Origin: Bacteriovoracaceae bacterium
Lineage (GTDB): Bacteria; Bdellovibrionota; Bacteriovoracia; Bacteriovoracales; Bacteriovoracaceae
Assembly (NCBI GenBank): GCA_025210745.1
Contig: JAOARC010000037.1
Location: forward strand, 124,001-188,000
Direction of reading: 5' to 3'
Length of the DNA: 64,000 nucleotides
Shown: piece by piece, positions 62,229-64,000 of the stretch
How the letters are laid out: each line of letters opens with the position of its first letter
Numbering within the stretch: position 1 is the first letter of the stretch
Program-made: the position numbers and the translations under genes
Notes under the pieces: model-generated
Seen by the model: the letters and a program-made list of their open reading frames with translations, nothing else
What the model was told of the DNA's origin: nothing
Databases searched by the model: none

Positions 62229-63284
62229 TTAAATAAGCTTAGTAAGAATTTGATCATTTCCCTCTGGCTTTAGTTTTTTTGAAATATCAGGGATATATAT
62301 GGGTTTATACTCACTAAAAAACGTTTTTTTACATCTATTAATTCGCTTAACCTTTTCATCTATTTGAGATCTTTTTATTCTCTGCGTTTTAACGGCTTCA
62401 TTAATTGACTCATAAGCTATTTTGGCTTTTTCAGCCGATCTATAAAGGATAATATCAGCACCAGCTTCTATGGCCATAACTGCAGCTTTTTCAGTTGAAA
62501 AATGATCCTCAATAGCCTTCATCTCCATATCATCTGTGATTATTATATTTTTATACTTTAATTCTTGTCTTAAAAAATCATATGCTCTTTTACTTAATGT
62601 ACATGGTAAATCTGGATCGAGATCATCAAGTACTAAATGGGCCATCATCATAAATTCAGCTCTAGACTTTGAGGCTTTATAAAATGGAATAAACTCTAGC
62701 TTTCTTAATTCATCTAGAGTCTTTTTTACATAGGGAAGGTCATAGTGTGAATCCTTTGCTGTATTACCATGCCCAGGAAAGTGTTTTGCACAAGCAAGTA
62801 CATTTTCACTATGCAATCCTCTTATAGCTGCACTTATATGTTTTTCAACCTCTTTAGGATCTTGCCCAAAAGCCCTATCACCAATGACCTTATTCTTTGG
62901 ATTAGTCCACACATCACAACACGGAGAATAATTTATATTTATTCCACAAAGAGCTAGCTCCTGTGCCATTATTTTATGAACTTCAAAAGTTAACTTAGGA
63001 GAATCCTTAGAGGCAACTTCTAACATCGCTGGAAATTGTGTAAAATGAGTTTGAAACCTCTTAACTCTACCTCCTTCTTGATCAACAGATACAAAAAGAG
63101 GATATTCAGATCTACAAGCTTGTATATCGTTAACAAGTTCTGCTAACTGGGCTGGATTTTCATAGTTATGCTTAAAAAGAATAACCCCACCTATATTACA
63201 GTTTTCCAAAAAGTCTCTATCTTCCTCAGTCAAAGATTTTCCACTTATCCCCGTTACTATTAACTGTCCTAAATCGCTTACCAT
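62229..63284 (-). CDS. nagZ: Beta-N-acetylhexosaminidase (GH3), NagZ
   Basis: 351 residues. The family loop KHFPGHGNTAKDSHYDLP and the nucleophile strand ITDDMEMKAI are intact. It removes N-acetylglucosamine from muropeptides in peptidoglycan recycling; in predators it could also process prey wall fragments. No signal peptide, so cytoplasmic. AGGA is the SD. It lies between the TadC operon and a lipoprotein gene. Confidence 0.92.
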   Translation of the reverse strand: MVSDLGQLIVTGISGKSLTEEDRDFLENCNIGGVILFKHNYENPAQLAELVNDIQACRSEYPLFVSVDQEGGRVKRFQTHFTQFPAMLEVASKDSPKLTFEVHKIMAQELALCGININYSPCCDVWTNPKNKVIGDRAFGQDPKEVEKHISAAIRGLHSENVLACAKHFPGHGNTAKDSHYDLPYVKKTLDELRKLEFIPFYKASKSRAEFMMMAHLVLDDLDPDLPCTLSKRAYDFLRQELKYKNIIITDDMEMKAIEDHFSTEKAAVMAIEAGADIILYRSAEKAKIAYESINEAVKTQRIKRSQIDEKVKRINRCKKTFFSEYKPIYIPDISKKLKPEGNDQILTKLI

Positions 63285-63290
63285 ACTATC

Positions 63291-64000
63291 CTACTTTCTT
63301 TCTAGTGAGATCCCCTGAGATATCCAGTACATTCTTTTGAATTCGTACTCTTTAGTGAAAAAATAATATATCACTTGATTACCTATAGATAATTCATATC
63401 TTTTAAACATCTTAAAATTACTATCGTATTGAAAAGTTGCTTTCGTAATAGCTTTTTTAAAGTTTACACGCGTGAGCTGTTCATGAACATAAGGAAAAGA
63501 ATCCCATATGATATTAATATTATGAAGTTTATTATCTTTTAAAAGACCATGATATTTTACACATTCGACAAGAGAACTAAACCAACAAAAAACTTCATTT
63601 TTATTCCAAACCATAGACTGAATTCCCTGCCATTTTTTCTCAGGACTATTCATTTTTATTGTTGCAAGCAACTTATTTTCATCAAAATCAAAACGAGAAG
63701 AGTATTTCTTTTTATCAAACCAAATTTTATAAAAAGCTATTTTTGGATATAATCTTTCTTTTTTTTTTGAATAAGCAACAGTTGAAGTCTCTAAAACTTT
63801 AGGTTTAGAGGAAGTATCATAAATAGTAGTTTTTGTTACAAGATCATTTCTTATATGCTTAACAATTCTTTCTAAAATAAAGCTACCAGAATAATCCTTG
63901 TAAAGATATTTATACTTAGAGTTTTCAACATGAGAAGAATTTCTACTATTTTTTACTTCACAACTACTAACAACAATAACTACGAAAAAGAAAAGTGTTA
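63291..64000 (-). CDS. Lipoprotein of unknown function (N-terminus outside window)
   Basis: The frame runs without a stop to the window edge, so the true start is upstream of 64000. A lipobox-like VVSSC occurs about 14 codons in from the edge, after a Phe/Val-rich leader, which marks the mature N-terminus. The mature part of about 220 residues has SGSFILERIVKHIRNDL, KIAFYKIWFDKKKY and VIYYFFTKEYEFKRMYW; no family recognised. It ends six bases before nagZ in the same direction, so both are probably one operon. Confidence 0.65.
   Translation of the reverse strand, partial: TLFFFVVIVVSSCEVKNSRNSSHVENSKYKYLYKDYSGSFILERIVKHIRNDLVTKTTIYDTSSKPKVLETSTVAYSKKKERLYPKIAFYKIWFDKKKYSSRFDFDENKLLATIKMNSPEKKWQGIQSMVWNKNEVFCWFSSLVECVKYHGLLKDNKLHNINIIWDSFPYVHEQLTRVNFKKAITKATFQYDSNFKMFKRYELSIGNQVIYYFFTKEYEFKRMYWISQGISLERK

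Noticed and set aside
1..64000. CRISPR array, plasmid or phage origin
   Set aside because: No regularly spaced 25-40 base repeats, cas genes, DnaA-box cluster or rep gene were seen.

Overview
The window is AT-rich, gene-dense bacterial DNA. I read it as a member of the Bdellovibrionota, probably the Bacteriovorax/Halobacteriovorax side. This is inferred from style and content, not from a marker match: many short secreted proteins and secreted hydrolases, a sphingosine-1-phosphate-lyase-type enzyme, an FHA/PP2C/TadC operon and very compact operons. Core markers present are smc, rnpB, apt, dapF, tlyA, mutY, rdgB-rph, aroB-aroA and birA.

Layout. 0-15.7 kb: a trypsin-fold protein that has lost its catalytic residues, a secreted lipase, an rRNA pseudouridine synthase, a fused MsrA-MsrB, two secreted unknowns, a dicarboxylate/cation symporter, a GreA-like protein, MgtC, a thioesterase, nucleobase salvage enzymes (upp-like, apt), YceI, a candidate small RNA, TlyA and DapF. 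15.7-22.9 kb: an accessory region starting at a tRNA(CAT). It holds gene debris, an ISL3-type element, tiny secreted peptides, a structured non-coding stretch, a serine recombinase with a companion DNA-binding protein, and orphan secreted proteins. 22.9-35.9 kb: shikimate genes, an S15 peptidase, a TolC-RND pair without an adaptor, rnpB, and a regulator-mutY operon with an unusual direct-repeat operator. 35.9-40.5 kb: a subtilisin/M64 protease operon, a repeat protein and a LolA-like chaperone. 40.5-53.7 kb: smc, a stand-alone DUF2126 protein, a phosphate module (Na/Pi transporter, PhoB, PhoR), the sphingolipid lyase-like enzyme, tRNA-Pro, rdgB-rph and birA. 53.7-64 kb: a response regulator, then a tightly overlapping operon of PP2C phosphatase, three FHA proteins, DUF192 and a TadC-like pilus protein, followed by nagZ and a lipoprotein.

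Two themes recur. First, at least seven genes have a sigma70-type -10 hexamer ending exactly six bases before the start codon and no usable Shine-Dalgarno, which predicts leaderless mRNAs; the rnpB promoter has the same -10-to-+1 spacing. Second, convergent neighbours repeatedly overlap at their 3' ends by 4-20 bases. Several starts were moved from the longest ORF to one supported by an SD or signal peptide, and four ORFs of 57 residues or fewer are reported (18269, 20283, 21898 and, weakly, 20073). Protein family calls come from motif reading only; no database search was run.
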